From Panagrolaimus kolymaensis (lineage: Eukaryota > Nematoda > Chromadorea > Rhabditida > Panagrolaimidae): 64,000 nt of DNA. The stretch is taken from the NCBI GenBank assembly GCA_028622995.1, contig JAJQJQ010000014.1, positions 2,728,001-2,792,000 of the forward strand, written 5' to 3'. Shown here one piece after another: positions 1 through 11,573 of this stretch; position 1 is the first letter of the stretch, and every line of letters begins with the position of its first letter. A program made the position numbers and the translations under genes. The notes beneath the pieces were generated by a model that worked only from the letters and a program-made list of their open reading frames with translations, did not search any database and was not told where the DNA came from.

Positions 1-1566
1 CCACAATATAACGAGTGTCATCAGGATTATTACCAAAATATATAAAGGATAAATAACATTTTTCAATTATTTGAAACATTTGCCAAAATCTTTTGTACAA
101 TGCAAACTGAAAAAAAAAGTAAGTAAGGAATGAAAATTTGCTAAAAGGAAAAACTTCGAGTTAAATAGCCCATGAATATTTGTTTCAAAAACTGAAAAAC
201 ATTTTTCAACCTGTAAAATTTTAGTAATCATTTTTTAGCTCGAAAAAAAAAAAGAAATTAAATAAATTTTTTTGCAATGACTCTTCTCGAAAAGTAGATA
301 TTTTCATTTTTTAAATTTGATATTCATTGAAAAATCTAGCAAATAATAAAAAATTATATCCCAAAGTTTGAATATTGATCTTTTGTGGTCAAAAGTTTAA
401 TAATATTTAATAGTATTAGCTTTGAGTGACAGAAAATCAGAAAAAAATGAAAGAAAATACTGAAGTTATTAAGAAAATTATGAGAAGAAAAAGCATGATG
501 TTCAACTTCTTCCAAAAGTTTTTCATATTTTCGGTCAAAAAACCTACCACAAAAAAGGATGTATTTTTAAAAAGTATGATTTTCCTTTTCCATTTTATTA
601 TTCTTATATCAAAACTACTCACCTTTTCAGAAAATGGTAACGTTGCATAATATTCAATATTCATTAATAAATTTGCTGTATTAATAATATAAGTTTCAAC
701 ATATTTGGTCCTTTTTCTAAAATCCATTTCTTGCGAAGATAAAGTAAGGTCTTTGGGTTTAACACAAAATTTTGATAAAGCTTCTGCAAATTTTTTAGTG
801 GAATTAAAATTATCCATCGCTGAAAAACATTTTGGGTTTTGCTAAAATAAAAGATTTTTTAATTTTGATTAAAATTTTAAAGTGGAAAATCTTACTTCCA
901 AAATTGCTTTAACTTCTTGATAAACTTTTTCCACGTTGATTCCTGAAGTTTTGTCTAACCTTTGTTGTTTTAGAAAATCTCTGGGACAAGTATTCATTTT
1001 TTCTTCTCCGTCTTTTGATAAAGATGATGAAGGAGAAGAATGAAGTTCTTCTTTGGCTTTAAATTTTTGCATTTTATTTAAATTTTCATCAGCTTTCATT
1101 CCAATTTGAAAACATTTCTTTAAGCGGCAATAACGACATAGCGGACGCCCAACTTCTAAAAAATGTTATTTTTTGATTTTATATTAGAAAAAATATATAT
1201 ATATGAAATTAGCATAAAAAGGTTTGAGTTTTTGACTTACTTCTCACGCTTAAATTACACATTCCCAAATTTCTTTGGCATCGATATGAACTACGGATTT
1301 TAATGGAACGACGAAAAAATGCTGCACATGCATTGCAAGTTATCACCTGAAAAAAGGTTTCCAACAATATTATACTCATTTTGGTCTTGACACGACAAAA
1401 ATTATTATATAAAATAACTAACTTACTTGAAAATGCCTTTCCAAAGTTGGTGCTCTACAAATTAAACATGGTTCAGAATCTTTTAAATTATTATTTTGTT
1501 GTTGCTGCTCCTTTGGGGAAGTTGAGGAGGAAGCATGAGGCATTTCTTTTGCGGCAGCAGCAGCCA
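1..1566 (-). CDS. Nuclear hormone receptor, 3' end beyond window
   Basis: Ligand-regulated transcription factor of the nematode supplementary nuclear receptor group (HNF4-derived in established classifications). Reading leftwards, the exons are about 1566-1424 (start MAAAAAKEMPHASS, then CLIC), about 1350-1241 (ITCNACAAFFRRS, YRCQRN), about 1157-897 (GRPLCRYCRLKKCFQIGM), 836-622 (start of the ligand-binding domain) and 106-1 (ALYKRFWQMFQIIEKCY). Both C4 zinc fingers of the DNA-binding domain are complete. The FFRRS stretch is the P-box region and RYCRLKKC the second-finger end. The last exon matches the helix 3-5 signature of nematode receptors (FKRFW...E...). The reading frame stays open across all four introns with GT-AG borders. 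The gene runs off the left edge, so most of the ligand-binding domain is not visible. The Ala/Gln-rich N-terminus is low complexity. Confident for family; no orthologue name is possible. Confidence 0.9.
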
Positions 1567-2187
1567 TTGTTTTTATCCTTTTTTCTTTCTTCTTTTTTTT
1601 GGTTAGTTAAAAACACAAAAGTCGAGCAAAATTTGAACAATTTTTGTTATAAAAATGAAAACATTTTTTTGAAGAGGAAGCAAGTTACTTTCTTCAATGT
1701 AAAAAAAAGCAATCGATGTTTGTCGTCGTGGTTGTTAAATCACCCGGCGGCCGCCAGCTTTCGACACACTTTTTTTGTGCTCCTTTCTTTTAAACATCGC
1801 GGGTTTTTTATGTACACAGACAAAACAAAGTTGACATTCATTTTTTTTTGTTTTGTTGTTGCTGTGGGTAACAACCAGGCATCAATCCTTTAAAAAATGA
1901 TGTAGATTTAAAACGCGTGTGAATATTATTGATTTTTTGATGTATTGTTTTTTGTTATGCTTAAAATCAGTATGAGAGCAAAAAAAAATGTTGAAATTAA
2001 AAAAAATTTATTTTTGAATTATTTAAACATTTAAAAAACATTTTTTTTGAAAAATATAATAACCGCAAAAAATGAGAAAAAAAATTTGTTTATTAACAAA
2101 AATTATAATTAATTTGTTATAAAATTTATTAAAAAAATAAACAAAGTAAAAGCCATTTTTATATTCGAAAAATCAAGAAGATAGCCT
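1567..2187. other. Intergenic, upstream of nuclear receptor
   Basis: AT-rich with many T and A tracts. A short GC patch (CGGCGGCCGCC near 1745) is the only compositional break. The long plus-strand reading frame here is antisense to the receptor's first exons and is not a gene. No coding or RNA feature is supported. Confidence 0.5.
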
Positions 2188-3039
2188 TTAAAATTTTAAG
2201 AAAAACATAGGTATGATGATGCTGATGAATCCTATAAAAAACGATAATTGCTTGTTGGAATTTGCATCACTGGTGCATGTGTTACATTGAGGTTCGGTAT
2301 AACAATATTCAATTGATAAGTAATTGTTTGTAAAATAATATCCATCTTGGCCGCATGCTTTTTTAGTGGCTTTTGATACACAATTAATATAACTTTTAAT
2401 ATCTGAACATGAATTGCTATCTTGATTTTTACAATCGTACGTATCTGCATCAGCCATGCATTTATATTCTTTTTTGAATGCTAAAAAAATAAATTAAGTT
2501 GTTCACGGTTTTAAAAATAAAATTATCTTTAAATGATAAAATTAAAGTTTTAAGACTTTTTTTTACCTTTTTTACCCTTGCCACAAAGAAATTCAAGTTG
2601 AAAATAATTTGCAACAAAATCAGATGACCAATATGAATTTGATATTCCAGCTTGATATATGCCATCATTATTCATGCAATCAGAAACGATCGTTGTTCCA
2701 ATGCAATATGTAAGTGTCATATAATAACTACATAAAGTTTCTATATCCGATGCGGATGTAAAGTAATCAGATAAATATCCTTCATAGTCAAAATAATCAA
2801 ATGATTTTAATCCTAGCGTGTGAAAATAATTATCATAGCATGTTCTAAGGTTCTATAATTTATGCATTATTTATAATTTGAAGATAAAGAATAGCACTCT
2901 TATAAAAATAAATGAGCCTAGAGAATATAAATAATGAAAAAATTATTTATACCGATGATTCTGAGTATGAACAGTATCCAACTACTTTAGCCAAATTATT
3001 GGAAAGTAACAAAAATGAGATTAAAATAAACAATTTCAT
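2188..3039 (-). CDS. Secreted Cys-rich protein, T20D4.11/DUF19-like (copy 1)
   Basis: Predicted secreted or membrane-anchored protein of unknown function. Exons are 3039-2953, 2852-2567 and 2480-2188. The first encodes a signal peptide (MKLFILISFLLLSNNLAK). The second holds a Cys module (TCYDNYFHTLG ... ETLC ... TYCIG ... DCMN ... FLCGKG). The third holds a second module (YKCMAD ... DCKNQ ... CSDIKSYINCV ... KACGQDGYYF ... YCYTEPQCNTC) and ends in a hydrophobic tail (FFIGFISIIIPMFFLKF) that suits a GPI signal or membrane anchor. The two Cys modules and the CGxDGYYF motif recall nematode T20D4.11-like (DUF19) domains; that assignment is by eye. Two close paralogs follow (3698-4687 and 7553-8505) with the same three-exon plan and intron phases. 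The start is the only ATG giving a signal peptide. Confidence 0.75.
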
Positions 3040-3697
3040 CATTTATTGAAATATTTTTGCAGCAAGAAAAGATGTAAAAAATATATTTCTTACCTTTCTT
3101 TTGAAGTAAATAATTTTTTAAAGGTGGTTCGATGTATGAATAAATTTTTTGATGTTTATCATTGTTTTTTGTGATAAAAAAATAATGATTTTTATTGTTT
3201 ACGCTTTGAAGCTGCGCCTTATTTATTTGTTTTGTTTTCTATGTATTTTTATGATTGGCTGTGACGTTTTCATCAACTAAAAATAATATATAGAAATAAT
3301 TGATTAAATGTCTGGAAATTTATGAAACTTGACTGGAAAAGCTTTCTGGAAGGTTGTGCCGTACTTTCATCGACAAAAATAAAAATTTTTTTATATTTTT
3401 CATATGTTTGATAATATAATTGCATCAAAGCTTAGATTTTAAAACAATAATAAAGATGATAAAAATTTTATTGTTAAAAAACATTTGACGCACCTTCTTT
3501 TTCGTTTTTTTTTCAAACACAAAAAAATATACGTGAAAAAAAATTGACTATATTCAAGTAATTGAAAAATTAGGGTTAAATGATTAAAAAAGTGGTAACT
3601 TTAAAAGAACAATAAAAAAATAAACGTCAATTTTATGATTCGAAGCATTGAAAAAAAAAAGTTTCTATCATTTTTTTAAGACTTCTCTATAAATTTT
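3040..3697. other. Intergenic between DUF19-like copies 1 and 2
   Basis: AT-rich sequence with poly-A/T runs. I see no open frame with splice support, RNA gene or repeat. Confidence 0.5.
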
Positions 3698-4687
3698 CTA
3701 AAAAAGAATGGCAGACAAAATAGAAGCAATAATGAAAAAAACCGAAAGACTTTTAGATGCAGCATCTCCATGATGGTGGCCTGGTGGCCTTTCTGTTCCA
3801 TCTTGAGAGAATATGAGAGTTGTTGAATATGGAAAAGACTGCCCATCTATACATGTATTGCATTCAGGTTTGATATAGCAATAATCGATTGAAAGGGAAT
3901 TATAAAAATAATAATATCCATCTTGTCCACAACCCTTTCTCGCATCCGTTGACAAACAATCAATGGTGTTTATGACATCTGAACAAGTTGATGATTGAAC
4001 AGTGCAATAAGTTCCAATTTGATTTAAACAATAAAATGCATTTTCGTATGCTGGAAAGAATTTTTATTTATGATAAAAGACTAAATATATTAAAAAAAAT
4101 TATAATAGGCATGTTTAATTCAAGGCTCAAGCAAAGCTACGATCGGTTAAAAATTCAACAGCTCGAGTTTTAAAAAAACTCAAAAACAACAAAGTAAAAC
4201 CCAAGTCGCGAAGTTGACATGTCCAACTTCGATTTTAGAGATTTATATATGTACCTGCTTTTCCTTTTCCACATGTAAAATCAGTCAAGAAATAGTTTGC
4301 AAGATAATAGCCAGTTTCAGAAAAATATGAAGGTATTCCAGATTGGTAAAAACCTTGCGTATTCATGCAATCATTAATTACAGCGATTCCAAGACAATTT
4401 TTAAGGTAACTAAATGCACTGCAGACTGTTTCAACGCCTGACCAAGTTTTCATGTAATCATTATACTGATCATCAAATGTATCATAATCATAAGTATAAA
4501 CTCCCAATGAATGAAAGTAAGATCCATAACATGAATATATAGCCTAAAAAAATTAAGAGAAATGAAGTAACAGTTTTTATAAAAATCTGAATAAACAAAC
4601 ATTTGATTCTGAAGTTGAGCAATATCCAGCAACTTGGCCTAAATTTATCGTAGATAGAATTAAAAAACAAAGAAAAAGTTTCCACAT
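3698..4687 (-). CDS. Secreted Cys-rich protein, T20D4.11/DUF19-like (copy 2)
   Basis: Paralog of the gene at 2188-3039 with the same architecture. Exon 4687-4598 gives a signal peptide (MWKLFLCFLILSTINLG). Exon 4543-4255 gives module one (SCYGSYFHSLGVYTYD ... VETVCSAF ... NCLG ... DCMNTQGFYQSG ... DFTCGKGKAG). Exon 4051-3698 gives module two (FYCLNQ ... YCTV ... CSDVINTIDCL ... GCGQDGYYYFY ... DYCYIKPECNTC) and a hydrophobic end (VFFIIASILSAILF). Introns are GT-AG and join phase 0 and phase 1 exactly as in copy 1. A His-rich linker (PPGHHHGDAA) precedes the tail and is absent from copy 1. Predicted extracellular or surface-anchored; function unknown. Confident that it is a real gene, moderately confident of the DUF19 label. 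Confidence 0.77.
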
Positions 4688-5367
4688 TGTCTTTCTTTTA
4701 CTTTTTTAATACATTAAAATGTTTTTAATGCATTTAATTTTAAAGTTCTCCTTATTTTTTGATAGCATTAAAGGGTTGATTCTATCCAAAAAAAGATAGC
4801 AAAATTAATTACCACTTTTTTGTTTTTCGTCAATAAAAAAGTTGAGTATTATGTTGAAAGTAAAAATATATAATTAAAATGATAATGAAAAAATAACAAC
4901 AATCGAAAACACTAAACATCATAAAAATTTAATAGTAAAAAAAATGCCAAATAACAAATTGCGACTATTAATAAAAAAATAATTTTATGATTTCTAAAAA
5001 AGCAGAAACAGATGAGTAAAGTTTACTATACTTTTCATTAATAAAATTGTTTAATACATCGATTAAAAAATTGACGATAACGCTAAATTTTTTAATACTT
5101 TATTTATGAATAGCTAATGAATTTCAAGAATTATATTTAATGTTTTGATATGTAGCTAAAGAAAAGAGCAACAAGCAGGTGAAACTTAAAAAACCAAAAA
5201 ACTTTATAAAAAAAAAGGACTTAAAGAAAATTGGATTTAAGAAATATTAAAAAAAAATGTTTGCAAATAAAAAAACGTAAGCATATTTTTTTATTTTATT
5301 TTGTAATAGAAAGAGAAAAAAATGGCGAGTTTGGTTCTTTAATTTAAAAAAAAATTTAACCTAAAAA
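4688..5367. other. Intergenic, shared upstream region of divergent genes
   Basis: It lies between the minus-strand DUF19-like gene and the plus-strand receptor, so both promoters must be here. AT-rich; I can see no specific element beyond A/T tracts. Confidence 0.5.
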
Positions 5368-7521
5368 ATGGAAAATCAAAAAATTTCTATGCTAATTCAA
5401 TATGAAAATTTGACGATCGATGAATTACTTTATCCAAAATTTGCATATTATTCTCGATGGTTTATGGATTTTGCGTTTTTTATTTCATTTTCAATGTATA
5501 TTTGTGCTATTTATATTGTAATTAATAAATCCACTAAAGCTATGGGTCTATTTAAATACACAGTGATTTGTCAAATTACAGCAAATATGATAATTGAAAC
5601 ATATATGTTTCTGTTAAGTCCAATTTATTTATTTCCATTACCCATCGTTTTTATGTATACTCATTTTTCATTTATTAAACAAGCTTGGATTTATCCTTTA
5701 ACACTTTGGAGTTTATTTGGAATTGTTACTTGTGTTACAGCTTTTTTATTGGCGCTGTGTTATCGAGTTTATGCGGTAAATAATATTCGACAAAAAGCTG
5801 TCGCAATTTCGAAGAAAATTAGATTTCGAATTTTAACTTGCTTTGGATTGTTTACTGTGTTTGTATGGGCGACTATGGCAGGTGAGTAGAGTGTCAAAAT
5901 GCTTTTAAAAAAAACTGCTTTAAATGTGGTTGCAAAAAATTTTTCTGAAAGGCAGTAAAAAGACAGAATGGAAAAAATTTTATAAAAACAAAAATCAGGG
6001 AATTTTTTTGCATTTTTGAATTTTTTGAATAAAAAAGCAACCTTTAAAAATTTTCTTCCCTCAATCGCAAATTTTTTTCAGCCATATCTTCAACATTTTC
6101 TTTTTTTTCTTTTTTGAAACCAAAAAAAAAAGACATGAAATTTTTTATTTCGTTGAAAAAGGAAAAAAAAGAATCAATTTTTAATGATCTATTTGAGTAA
6201 AAAATGAAAAACTATTTATTATTTTTTCTCTTTTTTTGTGTTTTGCTAGAAAACTTTCTTAGCTACGAAAGCAAAGAGGCAAAAAAAAAAACTGCTTAAG
6301 ATTGTTTTTCATCAAAAACAATCAAATCAAAATAAAATTTGATTTCCCATTTTATTTTTTTAGGTCCACAAAAATTTGAAATTTATGCAATTTCATTCTA
6401 TTTTTTTGATTTAAAAATCTAAAAAAATTTTCTTTTTTTAGCTCCATATGCTTTGACATATCGAGATCCAGTGGAAATTCAAAAAATCTTTGAATACAAT
6501 ATTCCAGCGTTGATTGAAATTTATCAAATTTTACCCCTTTCGGCAACAATATTGTTAGATGGTTCAAGTGGATTTTATTTGAATTTATTCCTTGGCTTAA
6601 CTACGTTTTGGTTATTTTTTGCAGTTATTTTAACTGGATCTCTCAATTTTTTATTCTTTTATCGAATGAAACAAATTAAACAAGCTGTGTCAAAAGAAAC
6701 TTATTCCCTTCAAAATATGCTTCATAGGTGAGTTGATTACGATGATGGAGAGTTTTAAAACAAAAAATGAGATTTTGTCACAAACAATTCTAGTGACAAA
6801 AAATTTGTTATGAGACAAGTGGCTTCAAAATTTTCATATTTTCACAAGTTCTACTTTATTTATAAAAATTAAGATTTTAGCCAATTGAAAAAGGACACGT
6901 AAAAATAGGCAAAAGTGACATTTTTACAACAACAAAAAAATCAATGCCCTATTAAAACTTTTTTGGATTATTTTGATACTTTATTTTGCAAAATGTTTTT
7001 TTATTTAAAAAAAATAAGTTTTTTAAAGTCTAAATTAGGATAGTTCGATAAAAATATTTCGATAGTAACGTATTATAAAATCTCACCACAAATTACCCTA
7101 ATTTTTCGTTATTTATCTTAATTTTAATGGCAATTTCTCCCGGCAAGAAAACCAATATGACATGTTTAGTTTTTCCAGAGCGATTACAGAAATAAATAAA
7201 TAAAATACAAATTTTTTTAGATGCCTGATGTTACAATTAGCAACAGTATTTATATTTTTCGTGATCCCAATTAGCTTGCTAGCAACAGGATACATGTTTC
7301 ATTTCCCAAAAAAAAATTGGTTTTCAAATCTTGTAGTTCCAATAAGCTCATTGCATATTGTCGCAGATCTTTCATGTTTATTATATTTTATAAAACCATA
7401 TCGAGTTTTTGTTAAAAGTATTTTTGGAAAAAAAGAAAGAATTACAATAAGTTTAGTAACTTCGAGAGTTTCAACTCAATTTCCAGTTCAAGAAAAAAAT
7501 CTTCGAAGCTCCTCGGTTTAA
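5368..7521 (+). CDS. 7TM chemoreceptor, Srh/Str-superfamily type
   Basis: Predicted seven-transmembrane receptor of the kind used for chemosensation in nematodes. Exons are 5368-5881, 6442-6727 and 7221-7521. The first has hydrophobic segments around FAFFISFSMYICAIYIV, YTVICQITANMIIETYMFLL, LTLWSLFGIVTCVTAFLLAL and ILTCFGLFTVFVWATMA. The second has LFLGLTTFWLFFAVILTGS and ends in RMKQIKQAV. The third has MLQLATVFIFFVIPISLL and a PYRVFVK junction into a Ser/Thr-containing tail. The ML.LQLAT...P pattern and the late PYR motif recall Srh receptors; a related Str/Srd-type class is possible. Introns of about 560 and 490 nt are long for this region. It converges on the DUF19-like copy 3, with only 31 nt between the stop codons. 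An ATG right after an AT-rich leader is used. Confidence 0.8.
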
Positions 7522-7552
7522 TATTTTATGCTAATTTTTTTTGTACAATTTT

Positions 7553-8505
7553 TTATTTACTTCTAATAAATAAATAAATCAATAGACTTAAAAGTCCCAA
7601 AACCAAAGAAAAACTATTTTTAACTGAACCACAAACACTGCATTCTGTAATTAAATAACAATATTGTAAAGTCATTTCATTATAAGTATAATAATATCCA
7701 TCATCGCCACATTGATCTTTAGCATCCTTGGAATAACAAATAATAAAATCACGTAAATCTTCACAATTGCTTTCAATTTTTGAGCATGAAGTTGTTGCAT
7801 GTTTTAAACAATCATATGATTCTTCGTATTCTGAAAAAAAAATTGGTTGGTTATCGAAATTTTTAATGAGAAATATTTTTTTTACGAAAATAGAAATAAG
7901 TTGCAAAAAATTTATCTTTTCAAATTTTTTTTTAAAACTCTACTATTTTTTTTAAAAAAATCTAAAGTTTTTTCCTTTGTTTTCTTTTTTGAAAAAAAGC
8001 CCAAAATTTTTTTACTCCCAAATAAAAATTAGATAATGTATGTGCAATTTTAAAGCTAACCATTATATCCATCTCCACAAGTAAAATCCAAAACAAAATA
8101 ATCAGCTGTAAAGCCCCTTGAAAATTTTCCATTAGACCATCCAGTTTTATCGAATCCCTTTTCGTTTACACAATTTGTTTCGATAGAATTATTGAGACAA
8201 CTTTGTAACAAAGTAAAATTTGAACAAAGTGTCTCCACTCCCGGCCAAGTTTCTTTATGATTTGAAACAACTTTTTCGTATGACATTAAATTGTAGGAAT
8301 CCACTGAGAGGTTTTCAAAATAATCGATATAGCATGATTTTAGTTGCTAAAAATAAAAAAATTGTTAGAATTTTGAAAATTAAATAAAAAATAAACAAAC
8401 TTCAACTTCGGCGTCGGAGCAAGCAGCCGCCGAAGTAATCGAATTTTTGAGAAGTAAAAAAGTAAAGAAGCAAATCGAACAACCGCAGCAGCGACAAACT
8501 TTCAT
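7553..8505 (-). CDS. Secreted Cys-rich protein, T20D4.11/DUF19-like (copy 3)
   Basis: Third member of the local family. Exon 8505-8401 encodes a leader unusually rich in Cys (MKVCRCCGCSICFF, then a hydrophobic run ending TSAAACSD). Exon 8346-8061 encodes module one (KSCYIDYFENLS ... ETLCSNF ... SCLN ... NCVNEKGFDKTG ... DFTCGDGYNG). Exon 7830-7553 encodes module two (YDCLKH ... SCSKIESNCEDLRDFIICY ... QCGDDGYYYTYNE ... YCYLITECSVC) and a hydrophobic C-terminus (SLVLGLLSLLIYLFIRSK). Intron positions and phases match copies 1 and 2. The Cys cluster before the hydrophobic leader could be palmitoylated or could mark a non-cleaved anchor; this is inference. It is separated from the other two copies by the receptor gene. 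Confidence 0.76.
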
Positions 8506-9103
8506 TTTTCTAACTTTTTTATTTTTGTAATTAATCTAAGATAGAAAAGAAAGACAGCTATTGATTTTGCTTCAAACGAAAGTGCTGAAAATTAGAAGAA
8601 AATGGTCTTTAATCTACAAAAAAACAAGGACATTTGAACTTTTTTGTTTTAGGTTTTTTGTTCCATCTTTTATTTTTTTTATAGTTTTATCATTTTTTGT
8701 GATAACACCAAAAAAATGGTAGCTTTGTCTCAACAAACGAACAATCAAAAAATGGAATCACGTTTGTCGTCTATGTAGTTACGTCTCTAGCATGTGAGTT
8801 CAATCGTTAAAATGCGCTACTTTTTTTTATTAGTTTTAATCAGGTTAAAAAAAGAGAAAAACATAAATTTTTTTTGTGTATTTGAAGAGTTAAGCATGTT
8901 TGGAAAATAAAGCAAACTTTAATTTTAGCGGTAGGGATGATTTTCAACTTGAGTAATGCTCTTTTATTTTTATTACTTTGTTGTTTTCAATTTATAAATT
9001 TTTTTACTTCAATTATTAACAACAAAATGATTTTATTTAAAGTTAAAAATAAACAAAAACATACAAAAATAAAGATTTTAAAAAGTTTTTAAATAGTCAC
9101 AAT
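8506..9103. other. Intergenic
   Basis: AT-rich; nothing recognised on either strand. Confidence 0.5.
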
Positions 9104-10051
9104 TTAAACAAATCCTTTATAAATAAATGGATAAACAACTATCATAAAAATAGCTCCAAATCTTTTCTTCAAAGTTAACCACTTTGCGTTTTTGGTTTCA
9201 TTCTTATTATTTGCTTTGACTAAAGTAAGACATAACTTTTTTTGTAACAAATCGATTTGTGAAATTCTATAATCATCGATGGCATCAAAACTTTGATAAT
9301 AACGAAGGTAGGTTTTCAAGAAATGAGTTTTAGAAAATAGCGTCGATGAAATAAAAGTTAATTTACACCTGCAAAATTTTTTTAAATAAATGTGATAACG
9401 TAGTAAAATTAAACTTTACTCAAATTTTTTAATTTTTAATAAAAGTTTAATAAAATCCATTAAATCTTTTGATTCAACATTCTGGATAATCCACCCGTAA
9501 AAGTTAAATTCTTTTAAATTAAGTTTTGCTAATAAAACATTTAATATTTTAATATTATTAAATTTTAATAGAACTTCAAGGCTTTGAATTGAAGTAAAAT
9601 CAGTTATTAAAAGCACTAAATTCTTTATACTATAATGATAATAGCTGGGATTTATAATTTTTATGGCATTCGCAGCTTTGATCATTTTGTAATTATCGAT
9701 ATTATTAATTTCTTCACAGAGTAAATGATCGTTTTTGGAATAGCATAAAACTCTGTATTTTCTATTTGGAATATCGTCGGGACTTTGGTAGGCGAAAGGA
9801 AGTTTAAATTCGACTTTATCAATAACGTGTCGTCCTTTGGCGAGAGATCGAGTTAAATGGCTAATTTCAGCAAAAGTTTTCAAAGTTCTATCATCACAAA
9901 TTTCAGCAAATCTTTTTTGACACAAATAAGGAAGGTCTTGGAAATCAATGGTTTTAATTTTATGTTTACAAACTTTTGAAGAAATAAAATCAAATATTTT
10001 AGAATACTTTCCAGTAAAAAATCCGCAAACTTTTGATTTAATAAATCCCAT
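9104..10051 (-). CDS. F-box-like family protein, copy 1
   Basis: Member of a local tandem family of unknown biochemical role. Exons are 10051-9420 and 9368-9104, joined across a 51-nt GT-AG intron that splits a Glu codon. The N-terminal third carries DLPYLCQKRFAEICD and TFAEISHLTRSLAKGRHVI, whose Leu-Pro start and helical spacing resemble an F-box; this is a by-eye similarity. The middle contains CYSKNDHLLCEE and a leucine-patterned section (LLKFNNIKILNVLLAKLNLK) with weak LRR/FTH-like character. Exon 2 starts ECKLTF, contains SFDAIDDYRIS and ends with a hydrophobic stretch (FGAIFMIVVYPFIYKGF) shared by the paralogs. If F-box-like, it would present substrates to an SCF ubiquitin ligase; unproven. 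The start was chosen to match the paralogs. Confidence 0.7.
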
Positions 10052-10524
10052 TTTTTATGAGAAAAAATTGAGTTCAACCCTTTAAAAAAAATATATTAAT
10101 GGTGTTGTTTGAAAAAAATTCTACAAAAATGGAAAAAAAAACAAGGCTGACCTGCATGCACGTATTTAGCTGTGCACGTGGCTCAATGAATTTTTTTTGG
10201 CTAAAAACTTAGAAAAAGCGAAAAACAATTTTAGAAGTATCCCTTGTAATTATTTTGAAGTACTGGTAATAGCAATTAGGGACATTTTTTTTCCAAGGCT
10301 TTTTTTAGTAAGAAAATTTATTTTGAGTTTTTTTTGTGGTGTCTTCGCCAAAAAACTTTGTTTTTTTATGAAATGTTTTTGGTGGAGCATTGATCATTTT
10401 TCAACATACATTTTTTTTGTTAAAGCATAAACTCGGTTTAGAATATTGATGTGTTTTTAATTAAAGTCGTTACAAAATTTTGAAAATAAAAACAAATAAA
10501 GTAAATTGTGAAATAAACAATTAT
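10052..10524. other. Intergenic within F-box-like array
   Basis: AT-rich. The plus-strand frame at 10197-10430 is Phe/Lys-rich low complexity and unlike any protein here. No feature is supported. Confidence 0.45.
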
Positions 10525-11000
10525 ATACCAAGCCTTTTGCAAGTAAAATCATATGGTAGACAAGTAAAAAAGCAGGGGTTTTGTTCAAATTTTACCATTG
10601 ATTTATAATGTATTTTTAAAACGTCGACATGTTGACATTTTTCCATAAAATTAGTAAAATCCTGTTCTTTGCATAAATTGTGATGCATATTTAAGTAACA
10701 TAAATATGTATATTATGCTGGTACAGAAGCGACGTTATCGAAATGCGGACAAGTTATTTCAACTTGATCAACAACATGTCAACCTTTAGCTAAAGATCTC
10801 GTTAAATGGTTAATTTCAGCAAAAGTTTTCAAAGTTTGATCATCACAAATTTCAACAAATCTTTTTTGACATAAATAAGGAAGTGCTTGGAAATCAATGG
10901 ATTTAATTTTAGTTTTACATATTTTTAAAGAAATAAAATCGAATATTTTAGAAAAATTTTCATAAATATACATAGAAAGTTTTGACTTATCAGAGCTCAT
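10525..11000 (-). pseudogene. F-box-like family pseudogene
   Basis: The first part reads in frame from an ATG at 11000 (MSSDKSKLSMYIYENFSKIF, ALPYLCQKRFVEICDDQTLK, TFAEINHLTRSLAKG) and aligns residue for residue with the copies at 9104 and 13211. At the codon where the paralogs have Arg of the GRH motif there is a TGA. Homology then continues in the same frame (HVVDQVEITCPHFDN), meets a TAA, and resumes (CYLNMHHNLCKEQDF ... ECQH-like segment). No recognisable second exon is present before the next gene. Two in-frame stops and loss of the 3' exon make this a relic. The strong conservation before the first stop suggests recent decay or constraint on a short product; the former is simpler. Confidence 0.8.
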
Positions 11001-11573
11001 TTTTATATTCAATTTAATAAGAAGTGGATTTGTCTCAAACAAACAAAAAATAGATGGAATTATTGTTTGGCAAAATGCCACAAATTATAGGTGAAATAAA
11101 TGTTCAATGCACAAACTTTGTGAATGTTTATGGGGTCTATCTATTTTCATTAACAGCAACGGATGCATAGCAAAAATTTAAACAATAATAATAGAGTGTT
11201 GCTAAAAGCTAAATCTTTTGCATTTCTCTCATTTTTTTACACAATTTTTTAGAAAATGTTTCTTTCTTTGTCATTGGGTTTTTGTGTTATTTTTTGTTTG
11301 AATGATTTAAAAAATTTGTTTTAAAATTCATGGATTGTTTATTTATTGTTTAAATTTATAAGAAAGTATCAAAAAGGCTTTAAAAAAATGGAAGTGTTTT
11401 AAAAGGTTTGGAACAGTGAAAAAAATTTTTGCACTAGTAACACCAGTCATAAAATCTCTTTGTCGGTTGAAATATTATCTTTAAACAATGTTTTTTTTAC
11501 TTTAAAAAATATTTGTATTCCATTCTTTAACAACAATCCAAAGGTATTGAAACTTATTAAAAACACAATCATA
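11001..11573. other. Intergenic within F-box-like array
   Basis: AT-rich with no coding or repeat feature that I can support. Confidence 0.45.

Noticed and set aside
1381..1893. Long plus-strand reading frame of 170 codons
   Set aside because: It is antisense to the first exons of the nuclear receptor, Phe/Lys-rich and without splice or start context; the minus-strand model explains the region.
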